NCBI RefSeq assembly: GCF_004355005.1 | Contig: NZ_SMSJ01000012.1 | Coordinates: 1-64,000, forward strand | Direction of reading: 5' to 3' | Source of the DNA: Dankookia rubra | GTDB lineage: Bacteria > Pseudomonadota > Alphaproteobacteria > Acetobacterales > Acetobacteraceae | DNA: 64,000 bases | In this document: piece after piece, positions 1-7,810 of the stretch | Layout of the letters: the number at the start of each line of letters is the position of its first letter | How positions within the stretch are numbered: the stretch's first letter is position 1 | Made by a program: the position numbers and the translations under genes | Notes under the pieces: model-generated | Told to the model about the DNA's origin: nothing | Seen by the model: the letters and a program-made list of their open reading frames with translations, nothing else | Databases searched by the model: none

Positions 1-1
1 C

Positions 2-589
2 TGGACCCGCCTGGGCCTGTGGCGACGGCTGGGTCAACGTCTCGCGCTCGATTGGCGGCTGGCCTGCGGCGACGAGTTGCTGCCCTCGGCGGTGGTGGCC
101 GACAGCCGCTCCCTGCGGTCGGCCCCGACCGCCTGGGTACGCGGCATCGATGGTGGCAAGCTGGTCAAAGGCGTGAAGCTGTTCGCGGTCTGCGACAAGC
201 ATGGGTCACTGCTCGATCTTGAACTGCAGCCGGCCAACACGGACGACCGCGCGGGTGTCCTGCCCATGCTGCCGCGGCTGGCCGCGCTCGGCTTCGAAGG
301 TGACCTGCTCGGCGATAGCGGCTTCAAAGGCGCGCCCTTCGCCGCCGCAGCGATCGAGCACGACATCCATGTTGCGATCTCGCCCGGTGGCACACGCGAC
401 GGGCGCTTTCTGCCAAACGGGATCAGGTGGGTCGTCGAGCGGCTATTCGCCTGGCTCAGCCGCTACCGCAGGCTCAATATCGTGTACGACCGCGCCGCGG
501 ATCTCTTTGCCGGGCACATCTGGATTGCGATGATCTCCATCATCGCACGCCGTCTCGTCGCCCAAGCCCAGGCGCAGCAAGGGGTTTAA
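2..589 (+). CDS. IS5-family transposase, 5' end outside the window
   Basis: C-terminal part of a DDE transposase that would cut and join the ends of an IS5/IS427-type element. The frame is open from the left edge (it begins WTRLGLWRRLGQRLALDW) and ends at 589. DDE-type landmarks are visible: VVADSRSLRS near the start, LLGDSGFKG in the middle, and the C-terminal signature WVVERLFAWLSRYRRL typical of this family. Only about 195 residues are inside the window, so completeness cannot be judged. The right terminal inverted repeat should lie shortly after the stop, but I could not pair it because the left end is missing. Confidence 0.85.
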   Translation, partial: WTRLGLWRRLGQRLALDWRLACGDELLPSAVVADSRSLRSAPTAWVRGIDGGKLVKGVKLFAVCDKHGSLLDLELQPANTDDRAGVLPMLPRLAALGFEGDLLGDSGFKGAPFAAAAIEHDIHVAISPGGTRDGRFLPNGIRWVVERLFAWLSRYRRLNIVYDRAADLFAGHIWIAMISIIARRLVAQAQAQQGV

Positions 590-894
590 TCGCGTACAGC
601 TTCTTAGCGACTGCGTAGCGCGCAAAAAAAAGCCGCCCCATGCTCCCCTACACCGGGATGGCCAACGTCAATTAGAGATCGCTTTAAATGACCGAAGACG
701 CCTTACTTCTTCGCTAAGCAGCCAAACACATGTCAAATTGTGATGGTTCTTTTTAAATAAAATCTATCGCATCAAGCGGGCTCAGGCTGCGGCAAGCGCG
801 TAGAACGTATGCGTCTACGAGAGCATCACAAGTTCAAGGAAACTGCTCCCTCGGCAAACCGTTCCATAGCCATGTTCATCATGGGTGCTATGCC
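590..894. other. Intergenic stretch, partly A+T-rich
   Basis: No gene is supported here. It should contain the right end of the IS5-type element and the promoter of the following YihY gene. The part around 690-770 is clearly richer in A+T than its surroundings, with runs such as tttttaaataaaa, and could carry promoter elements. I found no convincing -35/-10 pair or hairpin. Confidence 0.4.
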
Positions 895-1968
895 ATGAGC
901 CGGATTTGGACATTGCTGAAGGACACTGGAGAGGGCTTTGTCGCCGACGACGCTTTGACCCGGGCTGCTGGCATTGCCTACTTCACCTTGTTCTCGATCG
1001 GGCCGCTGCTGTTTATTGCCACTGGCATCGCCGGCTTCGTCTTCGGTCGCGACCAAGTCGATGACGCCATCACCGCCCAGATGACCAGCATGCTGGGCGA
1101 CCAAGCGGCGCGCGAAGTCGGCCGGCTGGCCGAAGGCGCGATGGGTCATGCGCGCGGCGGCTGGGCACTGGCAATCGGCCTCGGCACCTTGCTGCTCACC
1201 GCCGGCGGCGCCTTCAGTGCTCTACAGAATGCGCTGAATGCCGTCTGGAAGACCGAGGTTCCAGAAGCCGGCTCAATTACCGAGACCGTCTCGCGCTTGG
1301 TAAAGGCGAAGGCTGCGGCGCTCGGCCTGGTGGCGACGACGGGCTTCATCCTGATCGCCTCCCTCGCGGTCAGCGCGGCCATCGCAGCATTCGGCTCCTG
1401 GCTGGAGGCCGTCTTCCCAGGCGGTGAGTTGCTCGCCTTGGTGCTGAGCATCGCGGTGACCATTGGCGTTCTGACGCTGCTGTTCGCGGCGATCTACAAG
1501 GTGCTGCCAGATCGAAAACTCGCCTGGCGCGACGTCCTCATTGGAGCCTTCACGACCGCCGTCCTGTTCACTGTCGGCAAGACTCTCATCGCTATCTATA
1601 TCGGAAGCAGCGATGTCGCCGCCGGCTTCGGCGCGGCGAGCGCGGTCATCATCGTGCTGGTATGGCTCTACTACTCAGCGCTTATCTTCCTGGCCGGAGC
1701 TGAGTTCACCCGAGCCTGGGCTAACCTCAACGGGAGCAAGCAGGTGGTACCGGTTCCGGCGAAGCCGGCTGATGCGGTGCTCGCCCAGGATCCCGAGCGA
1801 CGCAGGTTGCAGCTTCAATCTGCGTCAGCGCCGAAGCGCGCACCAAATGCCATCCTGCAGCTTCTTGTTGTCCTGCTTCCGTTCGTCGTCACCGGGATCG
1901 TACAGCGCATGGTGGAGCGTCGGTCGCGGGCGGCACGCAGACGCCGCTTAATGCCATACCGCGACTGA
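895..1968 (+). CDS. YihY/BrkB-family inner-membrane protein
   Basis: A 357-residue polytopic membrane protein of the YihY/virulence factor BrkB family. The N-terminal segment (DDALTRAAGIAYFTLFSIGP) is the family signature, and about six hydrophobic segments follow at roughly 30-50, 90-115, 140-170, 180-205, 215-240 and 245-270. The C-terminus is basic (RRSRAARRRRL) after one more hydrophobic segment near 310-330. The biochemical role of the family is not settled; the old annotation as ribonuclease BN is wrong. It stands alone between an IS fragment and a divergent small gene, so it may be cargo of an earlier insertion. The ATG at 895 has only a weak ribosome binding site. Confidence 0.85.
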   Translation: MSRIWTLLKDTGEGFVADDALTRAAGIAYFTLFSIGPLLFIATGIAGFVFGRDQVDDAITAQMTSMLGDQAAREVGRLAEGAMGHARGGWALAIGLGTLLLTAGGAFSALQNALNAVWKTEVPEAGSITETVSRLVKAKAAALGLVATTGFILIASLAVSAAIAAFGSWLEAVFPGGELLALVLSIAVTIGVLTLLFAAIYKVLPDRKLAWRDVLIGAFTTAVLFTVGKTLIAIYIGSSDVAAGFGAASAVIIVLVWLYYSALIFLAGAEFTRAWANLNGSKQVVPVPAKPADAVLAQDPERRRLQLQSASAPKRAPNAILQLLVVLLPFVVTGIVQRMVERRSRAARRRRLMPYRD

Positions 1969-2092
1969 GGAGCCGACTATACGGCCCTGCCCTTCAGATC
2001 CGACTTAGGCAAGTCGGAACCAAACACGAAAAGCGCCGAGAGCGCGTGCAAATCCTGATGACCGGCGTACAGCCCGCTGCCGAACCTCTGTG

Positions 2093-2407
2093 TCACCGGG
2101 GCGACGGTGTATCGTGCGATGGCGTGGGCTGGGGCACCGGCGCCGGAGCGCCGGGCGCACCTTCCAGGACAACCCCGCCTCCCCTGTGGGCTTGGTTTGT
2201 CTCAGGCGAAACGGGACCCTGATCGATTAGCAGTCCGGGCGACTCTGATCTGGAGCCTGCCTGCGAAGCCCTAGACGAAGCTTGGCCAGAAACAGCCCGT
2301 GGTGCCTCAGGAAGAGGTCGGCGCGAGTTCGTGTCGCTTGGCGTCTGAGCGAGAGCGGGGCTCATCAAGATGGCGATACCGAAGGCGAAGAGCGTGACAT
2401 TCCGCAT
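2093..2407 (-). CDS. Small proline-rich secreted protein, unknown function
   Basis: I do not recognise a family. From the ATG at 2407 the product is 104 residues with a clear signal peptide (MRNVTLFAFGIAILMSPALA, cleavage near AQ). The mature part is low in complexity and rich in Pro, Ser, Gly and Gln, consistent with an unfolded periplasmic or secreted polypeptide. An in-frame ATG 45 bases upstream would add a charged leader before the signal sequence and is less likely. It is divergent from the next small secreted protein gene. Confidence 0.5.
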   Translation of the reverse strand: MRNVTLFAFGIAILMSPALAQTPSDTNSRRPLPEAPRAVSGQASSRASQAGSRSESPGLLIDQGPVSPETNQAHRGGGVVLEGAPGAPAPVPQPTPSHDTPSPR

Positions 2408-2675
2408 GACGGCCTCAGGGCAGCTTTGGACGATACGCCACTCAAACGTCAATACGGCAGGTTGGTTGCTGTTGTGTGCCGGTCAGAAGACCGACTTCGT
2501 CAGAGGGAAGCTGCTCAGCATGCCCAAACCAGCGATCCGTGCAGCACACTGACTGTGACGATGAACACAGCGTCCTGCGGGCTGCGGCGTCAGACTCATA
2601 ACATCCGGAGTGGACGACCCGTTTTGAAATTCCGCTTTTGATAGCTGCCACAGCATGTGGATCAGGAGACATTCG

Positions 2676-2912
2676 ATGCGCACTCTGCCGGCCTTCACAT
2701 TTGTTTCAACTATTTTTGTTTCAAGCCTTGCCTTCGCTCTTCCAAGCAAAGAGGTAGAAACTACATTTTTTTCTGATAAGACCATGCAGAAGGAGGTAGG
2801 ATTTCAGTTATTGACCTGTTCGGGTCGGCTTATCAAAAGGGGCAAACACACACCGTTTTCAGCACAAAGTGAGTCTGATTGCGGGCGGAGAAGCTCACCT
2901 GCGACTCAATAG
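2676..2912 (+). CDS. Small secreted protein, DUF6289-like
   Basis: A 78-residue product starting at the ATG at 2676, preceded by a good ribosome binding site (aggaga, 6 bases upstream). A signal peptide (MRTLPAFTFVSTIFVSSLAF) is followed by a short domain with FFSD, VGFQLLTCSG and a distal Cys in SESDC, a pattern I associate with the DUF6289 family of small exported proteins. Function unknown. The gene is visibly richer in A+T than everything around it, which suggests recent acquisition from a lower-GC source. The family assignment is from memory of the motif pattern only. Confidence 0.5.
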   Translation: MRTLPAFTFVSTIFVSSLAFALPSKEVETTFFSDKTMQKEVGFQLLTCSGRLIKRGKHTPFSAQSESDCGRRSSPATQ

Positions 2913-2931
2913 CGAACTCGATTAGCGCTAA

Positions 2932-3060
2932 CTAAGCACTTATGGCTGCGAGCCGTACCTGCAGCCCCGCCTTGGTGAGGCCGAACCACCGCATTCGGCG
3001 CAAGCCGTAGCTCCGTTTCCAAGTGCCGAACACCTTTTCGATCCTGTGAAGGAGGAATGG
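2932..3060 (-). pseudogene. Remnant of an IS5-family transposase C-terminus
   Basis: Reading the minus strand from 3060 gives PFLLHRIEKVFGTWKRS, then YGLRRMRWFGLTKAGLQV, RLAAISA and a stop at 2932. This matches the C-terminal signature of IS5-type transposases (IEKVFGTWKRSYGLRRMRW, then AIAYNL, here altered to AISA). Only about 42 codons remain, and the sequence begins immediately after the stop codon of the integrase gene. The recombinase or its element therefore seems to have replaced the upstream part of the transposase. It differs from the transposase at the left edge of the window. Confidence 0.7.
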
Positions 3061-4011
3061 CTAGAGCCCGACCAGTCCGGCCGGGCTCTCGCCGACGAGC
3101 TTGGCGCGGCGGACATAGCTGCGCATGGTGCGGATGTCGCGGTGGCGGGAGTGCTCCATGATGGCCTCATCGCGCACCCCGGCCTTGTAGGCCTCGGTGA
3201 TGAACCCGGCCCTGAGCCCGTGCAGCGACAGCCGCTCGAGCCCTGACGCCTTGATCCCGGCCAGCGCCAGCCGCCGCCGCAGGATCCGCGGCAGGGCGTA
3301 GGGGTGCAGGGCGGCGGTCTCCACGGTGCCCCAGCGGTCGATCTTGCGGAACACCGGGCCGTAGCGGCAGTCGCTGGCCTGCAGCCAAGCCTCCACCGCG
3401 CGCACCGGGCAGGTCTCGGCTTTGCGGCCGCGCGGCAGGCCAAGCTCGGCCCCCCTGCCCTGCTGGTCGGCCTTGGCGCGCGGGATCAGCAGGCGCAGCC
3501 CCTCGGGTGTGACGGTCAGGTGCTCGCGTTGCACCGCGACCAGCTCGGATCGACGCAGCGCCGCCGCGAAGCCCAGCAGCAACAAGGCCTTGTCCCGCGT
3601 GCCGGTGAGGCCGTCGCTGCAGGTGGCGACGAGGCGGCGGATCTCGGCGGTGCCGATCGCCGCGGCGCGGCGCTGTGGCACACCGTGCTGGCGGGCTATG
3701 CCGGCGAGGGTGTCGCGGATCGCCGGGTGCGAGCCCGACCAGGGCTGGCCCGCCATGCAGTGGGCGCGTCCGATGGCGGCGAGGCGGCGGCGCAGGGTGG
3801 CGCCGGCGTGGGTGGTGGCCAGGGCGGCCAAGTAGGCCGCCACCGTCGTCGGCGCGGCCGGCAGCGCTGATACGCCGCGGCTCCGGCACCACGCCTCGAA
3901 GTCGGCCCAGTCGGCGGCGTAGGCGGTGAGTGTTGCCGGCGCGAGCGCATGGCGGGCGTAGCCAGCGGCGCGGGCGACCTCGGCGTCGGACAGCAAGGCG
4001 AGTTCGGACAT
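3061..4011 (-). CDS. Tyrosine recombinase (phage-type integrase)
   Basis: A 316-residue site-specific recombinase. An N-terminal SAM-like core-binding region (about 15-100) precedes the catalytic domain. The catalytic set is present: Arg in ALRRSEL (154), Lys in RAKADQ (180), His-x-x-Arg in HGLRAGF (264/267), His in HSRHRDI (290) and the nucleophile Tyr in MRSYVRRA (299). It would cut and rejoin DNA through a 3'-phosphotyrosine. It is typical of integrases on plasmids and islands in Acetobacteraceae. It abuts an IS5 remnant on one side and a small unknown gene on the other; no attachment site or duplicated att core could be identified. Confidence 0.9.
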   Translation of the reverse strand: MSELALLSDAEVARAAGYARHALAPATLTAYAADWADFEAWCRSRGVSALPAAPTTVAAYLAALATTHAGATLRRRLAAIGRAHCMAGQPWSGSHPAIRDTLAGIARQHGVPQRRAAAIGTAEIRRLVATCSDGLTGTRDKALLLLGFAAALRRSELVAVQREHLTVTPEGLRLLIPRAKADQQGRGAELGLPRGRKAETCPVRAVEAWLQASDCRYGPVFRKIDRWGTVETAALHPYALPRILRRRLALAGIKASGLERLSLHGLRAGFITEAYKAGVRDEAIMEHSRHRDIRTMRSYVRRAKLVGESPAGLVGL

Positions 4012-4204
4012 CGGGCAATCTCAGCGGCTTGTCAGGATTGGGGCACGCTTTGTGGCAGGTGGTCAACAGGCTCCAGAAGGGCGGTTATGGAGCCTTAATC
4101 CAAGTGCTACTTGGGCGGAAAGCAGCAGCCGAAATGCGGCCGGAGCAGGCGCATGCCGGCCGCCTTGGCTGTCGCCAGCGTTGGCGCAAGGGCGGCTTGG
4201 GCCC

Positions 4205-4474
4205 TCACTGGGCCCGCCCCTTTCCGCGCAAGAGCTCGGTGTCCGGCAACACAACCTCCAGCCTGAGCCGCCCGGCCACGGCCTGCAGGGCGGCAACGTC
4301 ACCTGCGCGCCACTGCCGGCGGGTCAGCAGGCCGACAGCCTCGGCCGCGGGCAGCCCAACCGCCACGCCGATCGCCGCTGGCGTGGTAACGGCCCGGTCC
4401 TCCAAATGGGTGTTGATTGTGTAGCGGAGGCGAATAGCCAGTAGCCGCTCAGCCTGTCGGGTGGGGTCACACAT
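4205..4474 (-). CDS. Small hypothetical protein upstream of the integrase
   Basis: An 89-residue predicted protein without a recognised family. It is Ala/Leu-rich and mostly helical; residues 30-60 (TPAAIGVAVGLPAAEAVGLL) look like a helix-turn-helix, and a basic segment follows (TRRQWRAGDVAALQAV). It lies about 190 bases upstream of the integrase gene on the same strand, so a role as a small DNA-binding accessory protein such as an excision or regulatory factor is possible. That is inference only. GC-rich DNA produces many chance frames, so moderate doubt remains. Confidence 0.4.
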   Translation of the reverse strand: MCDPTRQAERLLAIRLRYTINTHLEDRAVTTPAAIGVAVGLPAAEAVGLLTRRQWRAGDVAALQAVAGRLRLEVVLPDTELLRGKGRAQ

Positions 4475-4678
4475 GCCCCTGCCCTACTGCCCCGCTTCGG
4501 TGACGACTAGCGACCTCTTGGGTCAGACCTAGATGTGATCATGGCTTATTATAGCGTGTTAGCCGGGCGTGCCACAATCATTCCCCGGCGCGCGGGACGA
4601 AAGCCGCTTATTCAGTCCAAACCGGCATTTAGCGCATTGGAATTCAAGGTAGACTTTGGCCTACGACGAGAGGGCGCC

Positions 4679-5458
4679 ATGCAGAGGATTCCAGGCCTCA
4701 AGTTTCGACCCGGCGATGTGCGGGCAGCCGTGTTGGAAGCGGAGCGGCTTATCCGCAAGGCTGGCTTCCACTGCCCAGACCCTGCGCAGCGCTTCTACTC
4801 GCAGCTCGCCGACAAGGCTGAGGCGGATTTTGAGGCGGATGCCAAGGCTTGGCCGACCGCTGATCGCAGCGCCGAGGAAAGAGAGCAGTGGCAGGCGGAG
4901 GCGAGCCGGCGACTGAATAGGAAGTTCGACGGCATCAGCTGCGATCTCTTCCTGGTGACGGAGATGGTCGAGAGTCCGATTGAGGCGATGTTCGGCGCTG
5001 GGGTCGTGCTGTCCGGGAACGACGGCTACAACAACATCCAGTTCTCGTTCAGTCCGGAGACCCGCTTTGATCCTGAGTGGGGCACAAACTTCGCCCCTCA
5101 GATCACTGTTGCCGAGTATCGGGCCGACTTCCTGTTCAAAGTCTGCCTCGAAGGCTCCTTCCGGACGCTCGCTGTGGAATGCGACGGTCACGATTACCAC
5201 GAGCGCACTGCCGACCAAGCCGCCCGCGACCGGAGCCGGGACCGTCGCTTACTGACGAACGGAATCCATGTCCTGCGCTTCACCGGGCGGGAGATCGTGC
5301 GCGACCTCGATGCGTGCATAGACGACCTCAGCGGTGCCCTCAGCCGACTAGCCGAGGAGTTGTTGGTCGAGGCCGGCATCGCAAAGCGCCGACCTCAACG
5401 GTGGATCCAGGAGAACATCGACCTCGTTGGGCCGCCACATCGGAAGAAACCGACGTGA
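4679..5458 (+). CDS. DUF559-like PD-(D/E)XK nuclease-fold protein
   Basis: From the ATG at 4679 (preceded by gagaggg) the product is 259 residues. The C-terminal half has the DUF559/Vsr-like nuclease pattern: ESPIEAMF (Glu about 102), YRADFLF (Asp about 150), LAVECDGHDYHER (Glu about 167, then DGHDYH), a basic RDRSRDRRLLTNG helix and VLRFTGREI. These are the metal-binding residues of a PD-(D/E)XK fold. The N-terminal 90 residues are unassigned. A longer frame back to 4535 exists but lacks support. Solitary genes of this kind often lie in mobile or defence-rich DNA. Substrate unknown. Confidence 0.75.
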   Translation: MQRIPGLKFRPGDVRAAVLEAERLIRKAGFHCPDPAQRFYSQLADKAEADFEADAKAWPTADRSAEEREQWQAEASRRLNRKFDGISCDLFLVTEMVESPIEAMFGAGVVLSGNDGYNNIQFSFSPETRFDPEWGTNFAPQITVAEYRADFLFKVCLEGSFRTLAVECDGHDYHERTADQAARDRSRDRRLLTNGIHVLRFTGREIVRDLDACIDDLSGALSRLAEELLVEAGIAKRRPQRWIQENIDLVGPPHRKKPT

Positions 5459-5486
5459 GCTCCGGCCCATCACACAAAGGGCGCCA

Positions 5487-5672
5487 GCTAGCGAAGCTAG
5501 CTCTGCTATAGGTGCTAGCACCGATATTTGTCCTTGTCCTTCGCGCTGACCTTGGTGACGGACCGCCGGCAGGCGCTTGGGCAGATCGGAGCGACAATGC
5601 TGTCCAAGGGGCTAGCCAAGGCACCGGACTAGCTTTTGCTAGCCTGCGCTAGCATTGTTAGCAAAGGCTAGC
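5487..5672. repeat. GCTAGC hexamer cluster 1
   Basis: Seven perfect copies of the palindrome GCTAGC start at 5487, 5496, 5514, 5611, 5638, 5648 and 5667, with near copies (gctata, actagc, gttagc) between them. The last copy overlaps the stop codon of the secreted protein gene ending at 5668. Together with two further clusters this surrounds the parA/RHH/kfrA locus and is a candidate centromere or operator array. Confidence 0.75.
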
Positions 5673-6036
5673 GCGGCAGCGGATTGGCCAGCAGAACCCA
5701 ACCACCCTTGCCGTCCTGACACGCCGCTCCCCTAACCTCTCCGAGCGTCTCACCACGACGGAATGCGTTGGCGGCAAGGTCGCGGCAGATCGCCTCCCCG
5801 TCCGGTGTGAGTCTGGGCTTGGCATCGTCATACGAAGCGGCGAAGTAAACCCGTCCCTGCTTGCCGTCGGCCCCCAGGCGACGCGCGAACCGTGCTGTGA
5901 ACTGATCCACAACCGCAGCTAGTCCGGGATCGGCCGATAAATCTGCAACAGCGGGCCCAGCCAGAGCCAGACAGAGGACCGCGAGCAACCCCACGCCAGG
6001 AGTGCCGGAGGGCTGGTTCGCTCGTGAACGTCGCAT
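5668..6036 (-). CDS. Secreted protein of unknown function in the partition region
   Basis: From the ATG at 6036 (preceded by aggacag) the product is 122 residues: a short basic leader, a hydrophobic signal segment (VGLLAVLCLALAGPAVA) and a mature domain of about 90 residues ending RRGETLGEVRGAACQDGKGG and WVLLANPLPR. The C-terminal pattern resembles small surface or SH3-like domains, but I do not recognise a family. An upstream extension to 6240 would put a charged leader before the signal peptide and is unlikely. Its stop codon lies within a GCTAGC repeat. Confidence 0.55.
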   Translation of the reverse strand: MRRSRANQPSGTPGVGLLAVLCLALAGPAVADLSADPGLAAVVDQFTARFARRLGADGKQGRVYFAASYDDAKPRLTPDGEAICRDLAANAFRRGETLGEVRGAACQDGKGGWVLLANPLPR

Positions 6037-6116
6037 AAGCTGTCCTATCGCCGGAAAGATTGGATCCCAATCCTGCCGTGAGGATGGTTTACGATCCGCT
6101 GCAGCACCCATCGATC

Positions 6117-6554
6117 TCAATCCCGCACCAGGCCGCCGCGGGGCTGTAGAACGCGGGTGCCTGTCCTCGCTCCGAGACGCGCCGCCTGGGCCTGCGGCAT
6201 CCAGCTTGGAAGGATGTAGGTGCTGGGAACCGCCCGACACACCTTAGACATCTGCTGTACGTCGAGCAGATAGGCGTCTGATCGCTTGAGCTTCGGGTTG
6301 GCTATGCTGGGCGAAATCCAGATCTCGGACATCTGCAGCAGGTCGACGGGCGCTTCCGCCACCCACTAATCGTTCGGATCATCACCGGCCGCGCGGGCGC
6401 TTTCGTTCAGATCCTGCCCCTCGGCCGTCGAGTAGCCGGGGTGCTGCGGCCAGGGGAACACTGGAATGCTCGACACCGGGAATCCCAGGGCCACCCGATT
6501 GAAGGCAATTGCGTTAGCCGCGCCCTGCGGCCCCCTCCATAGCGCGGACCTCAC
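6117..6554 (-). pseudogene. Possible degraded gene with an in-frame stop
   Basis: Two consecutive minus-strand frames share one reading frame and are separated only by a TAG at about 6366. The first contains IAFNRVALGFPVSSIPVFPW and ends ARAAGDDPND; the second reads VDLLQMSEIWISPSIANPKL and continues through DAYLLDVQQMSKVCRAVP. The sequence looks protein-like, with well-mixed hydrophobic and polar residues, rather than like a GC-driven shadow. I recognise no family. It may be a decayed plasmid gene or chance. Confidence 0.25.
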
Positions 6555-6591
6555 CCGTGTCCTTGTTCGGCCCCTCGGCCTTTATGACCCG

Positions 6592-6671
6592 CTAGTTTGG
6601 CTATCTGCCGCTAACGGCGCTCGCCCTGCTATCGCACATTAGCGAAGCTATCAGATGCTAGCGTTGCTAGT
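6592..6671. repeat. GCTAGC-type cluster 2
   Basis: Downstream of the ribbon-helix-helix gene lies a dense run of related hexamers: gctagt, gctatc, gctaac, gctatc, ttagcg, gctatc, a perfect GCTAGC at 6657 and gctagt at 6666. The consensus is GCTA followed by G, T or A and then C or T. It belongs with the clusters at 5487 and 7811. Confidence 0.6.
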
Positions 6672-6999
6672 CGTCGTAACGCCTACGGGTGTCTGGTGGA
6701 TTGAGGTCGGCCGCCGGCACCTCGTGCCCGTCGTTTTGGAGCAGCTGAGCGAACAGGCGGCGTGTGCTGCCACGCTCGGCCGAAAGCCTGGAGATCAGCT
6801 TCGCCAAGTCCTTGCTGGCCCGGAAATTGATTTGCACCAGTTCCACCCGCGCTGCCGCCGAAGCAGGCACCTGGCGACGTTCCGCGCCCCGCTCAGGTTC
6901 GGTGCGGACTGCGGTGGTCGCCGGGAGATCTCCGGTGACCTCGGCCAACGCTCCAGCTAATTCCAGCCCAGTGGGTTTCCGTTTCAATCCTGCAGCCAT
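6667..6999 (-). CDS. Ribbon-helix-helix partition/DNA-binding protein (ParG-like position)
   Basis: A 110-residue protein with a basic, flexible N-terminus and a C-terminal segment predicted as ribbon-helix-helix: a strand at about 52-60 (VELVQINFR), helix A at 62-76 (SKDLAKLISRLSAER) and helix B at 78-90 (STRRLFAQLLQND). It follows the small parA gene on the same strand after 69 bases. In type Ib partition loci a small RHH protein of this kind binds the centromere and activates the ParA ATPase. No ParB-type gene is present, which fits. The nearby GCTAGC hexamers are the obvious candidate binding sites; that link is inference. Confidence 0.7.
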   Translation of the reverse strand: MAAGLKRKPTGLELAGALAEVTGDLPATTAVRTEPERGAERRQVPASAAARVELVQINFRASKDLAKLISRLSAERGSTRRLFAQLLQNDGHEVPAADLNPPDTRRRYDD

Positions 7000-7015
7000 A
7001 ACGCTACTCCCGTTA

Positions 7016-7075
7016 TCGGCGCTAGCGCCGCTATCGTATGCTCGCTGAGCTATGAGGGATAATCGGCGCTATCCG
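7016..7075. repeat. GCTAGC-type sites between parA and the RHH gene
   Basis: The 69-base gap between the parA stop and the RHH gene start contains a perfect GCTAGC at 7021 plus variants: gctatc at 7030 and 7069 (the latter overlapping the parA stop codon) and gctatg near 7050. The placement suggests that the RHH protein could regulate its own expression. Confidence 0.5.
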
Positions 7076-7791
7076 GCCGCGTCCTGCTTGGCGTCCAGTA
7101 GGTCGGGTTGGACTGGTATGCCTGCCGGGTAAGCCGACTTTGCTGGCACCACACCGAGGGTGGTCAGCTCAGCGATCAGCCGATCAGCTTCCAGGCCGAT
7201 CGTTCCCCCAAGCGGCACCCGGCCCGTGTAGGACATTTTCTTGATCTCGGCCGAGCTGGAGATGTGCTGCTTGAGCATCGGGAGCTTGATACCGAGCCCG
7301 GCCTCCGCCTCAGCTAGATCCTCGAGCGTGGCGCGCTCCGCCAGGCCTCGCGGATTCCACGCTATAGGCACGAGGTAGTAAGGGATGGCGCGACGGGCCG
7401 ATTTGCCACAAGCAATCACCTGCTTGGCCGTTTTGATTGCCTCACGCGCCGTGCCCCGATCCGCCATGCAGGGAATCAGGACTGCATCGCTTGTGGCAAT
7501 CGCCATGGCAGCCGTTTGGTTCTCAAATCCGGCGGTGTCGCACAGGGCTAGGTCGTGGGTTTCAGCCTGAGCCTGCAGCATGTCCACGACCTCGACGTGC
7601 CGGATCTCCGTTTGGCACGTTATGGCTGCCCCTTCGTAGCCCAGCTTGTACCAAGTAGCGAAGGAGGCATTTCGGTCCGCGTCCGTGACGCTGATCCGGA
7701 GGCGCGGCGCCAGATTGGCGGCAAGAAGGGTTGTGAGAGCGGTCTTCCCACCTCCTCCTTTGCTCGTGGCAATCGTAACGATGCTGCCCAT
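7069..7791 (-). CDS. parA: ParA-family partition ATPase, small (type Ib) form
   Basis: A 240-residue deviant-Walker ATPase for segregation of the replicon. The Walker A motif is SKGGGGKTAL (Lys 11, Lys 16, Thr 17), the switch region includes DADRNAS (37-43) and Walker A'/B is ALCDTAGFENQ (Asp 85). It lacks the N-terminal helix-turn-helix extension of type Ia ParA proteins, so autoregulation would depend on the partner. The next gene on this strand encodes an RHH protein, completing a type Ib pair. The 255 bases upstream are shared with the divergent kfrA-like gene and hold six GCTAGC copies. Confidence 0.88.
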   Translation of the reverse strand: MGSIVTIATSKGGGGKTALTTLLAANLAPRLRISVTDADRNASFATWYKLGYEGAAITCQTEIRHVEVVDMLQAQAETHDLALCDTAGFENQTAAMAIATSDAVLIPCMADRGTAREAIKTAKQVIACGKSARRAIPYYLVPIAWNPRGLAERATLEDLAEAEAGLGIKLPMLKQHISSSAEIKKMSYTGRVPLGGTIGLEADRLIAELTTLGVVPAKSAYPAGIPVQPDLLDAKQDAAG

Positions 7792-7810
7792 GCTAACCCC
7801 CGATAGCTCT

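Noticed and set aside
4535-4678. Upstream start for the DUF559-like protein
   Set aside because: The extra 48 residues show no conserved pattern, while the ATG at 4679 has a good ribosome binding site.
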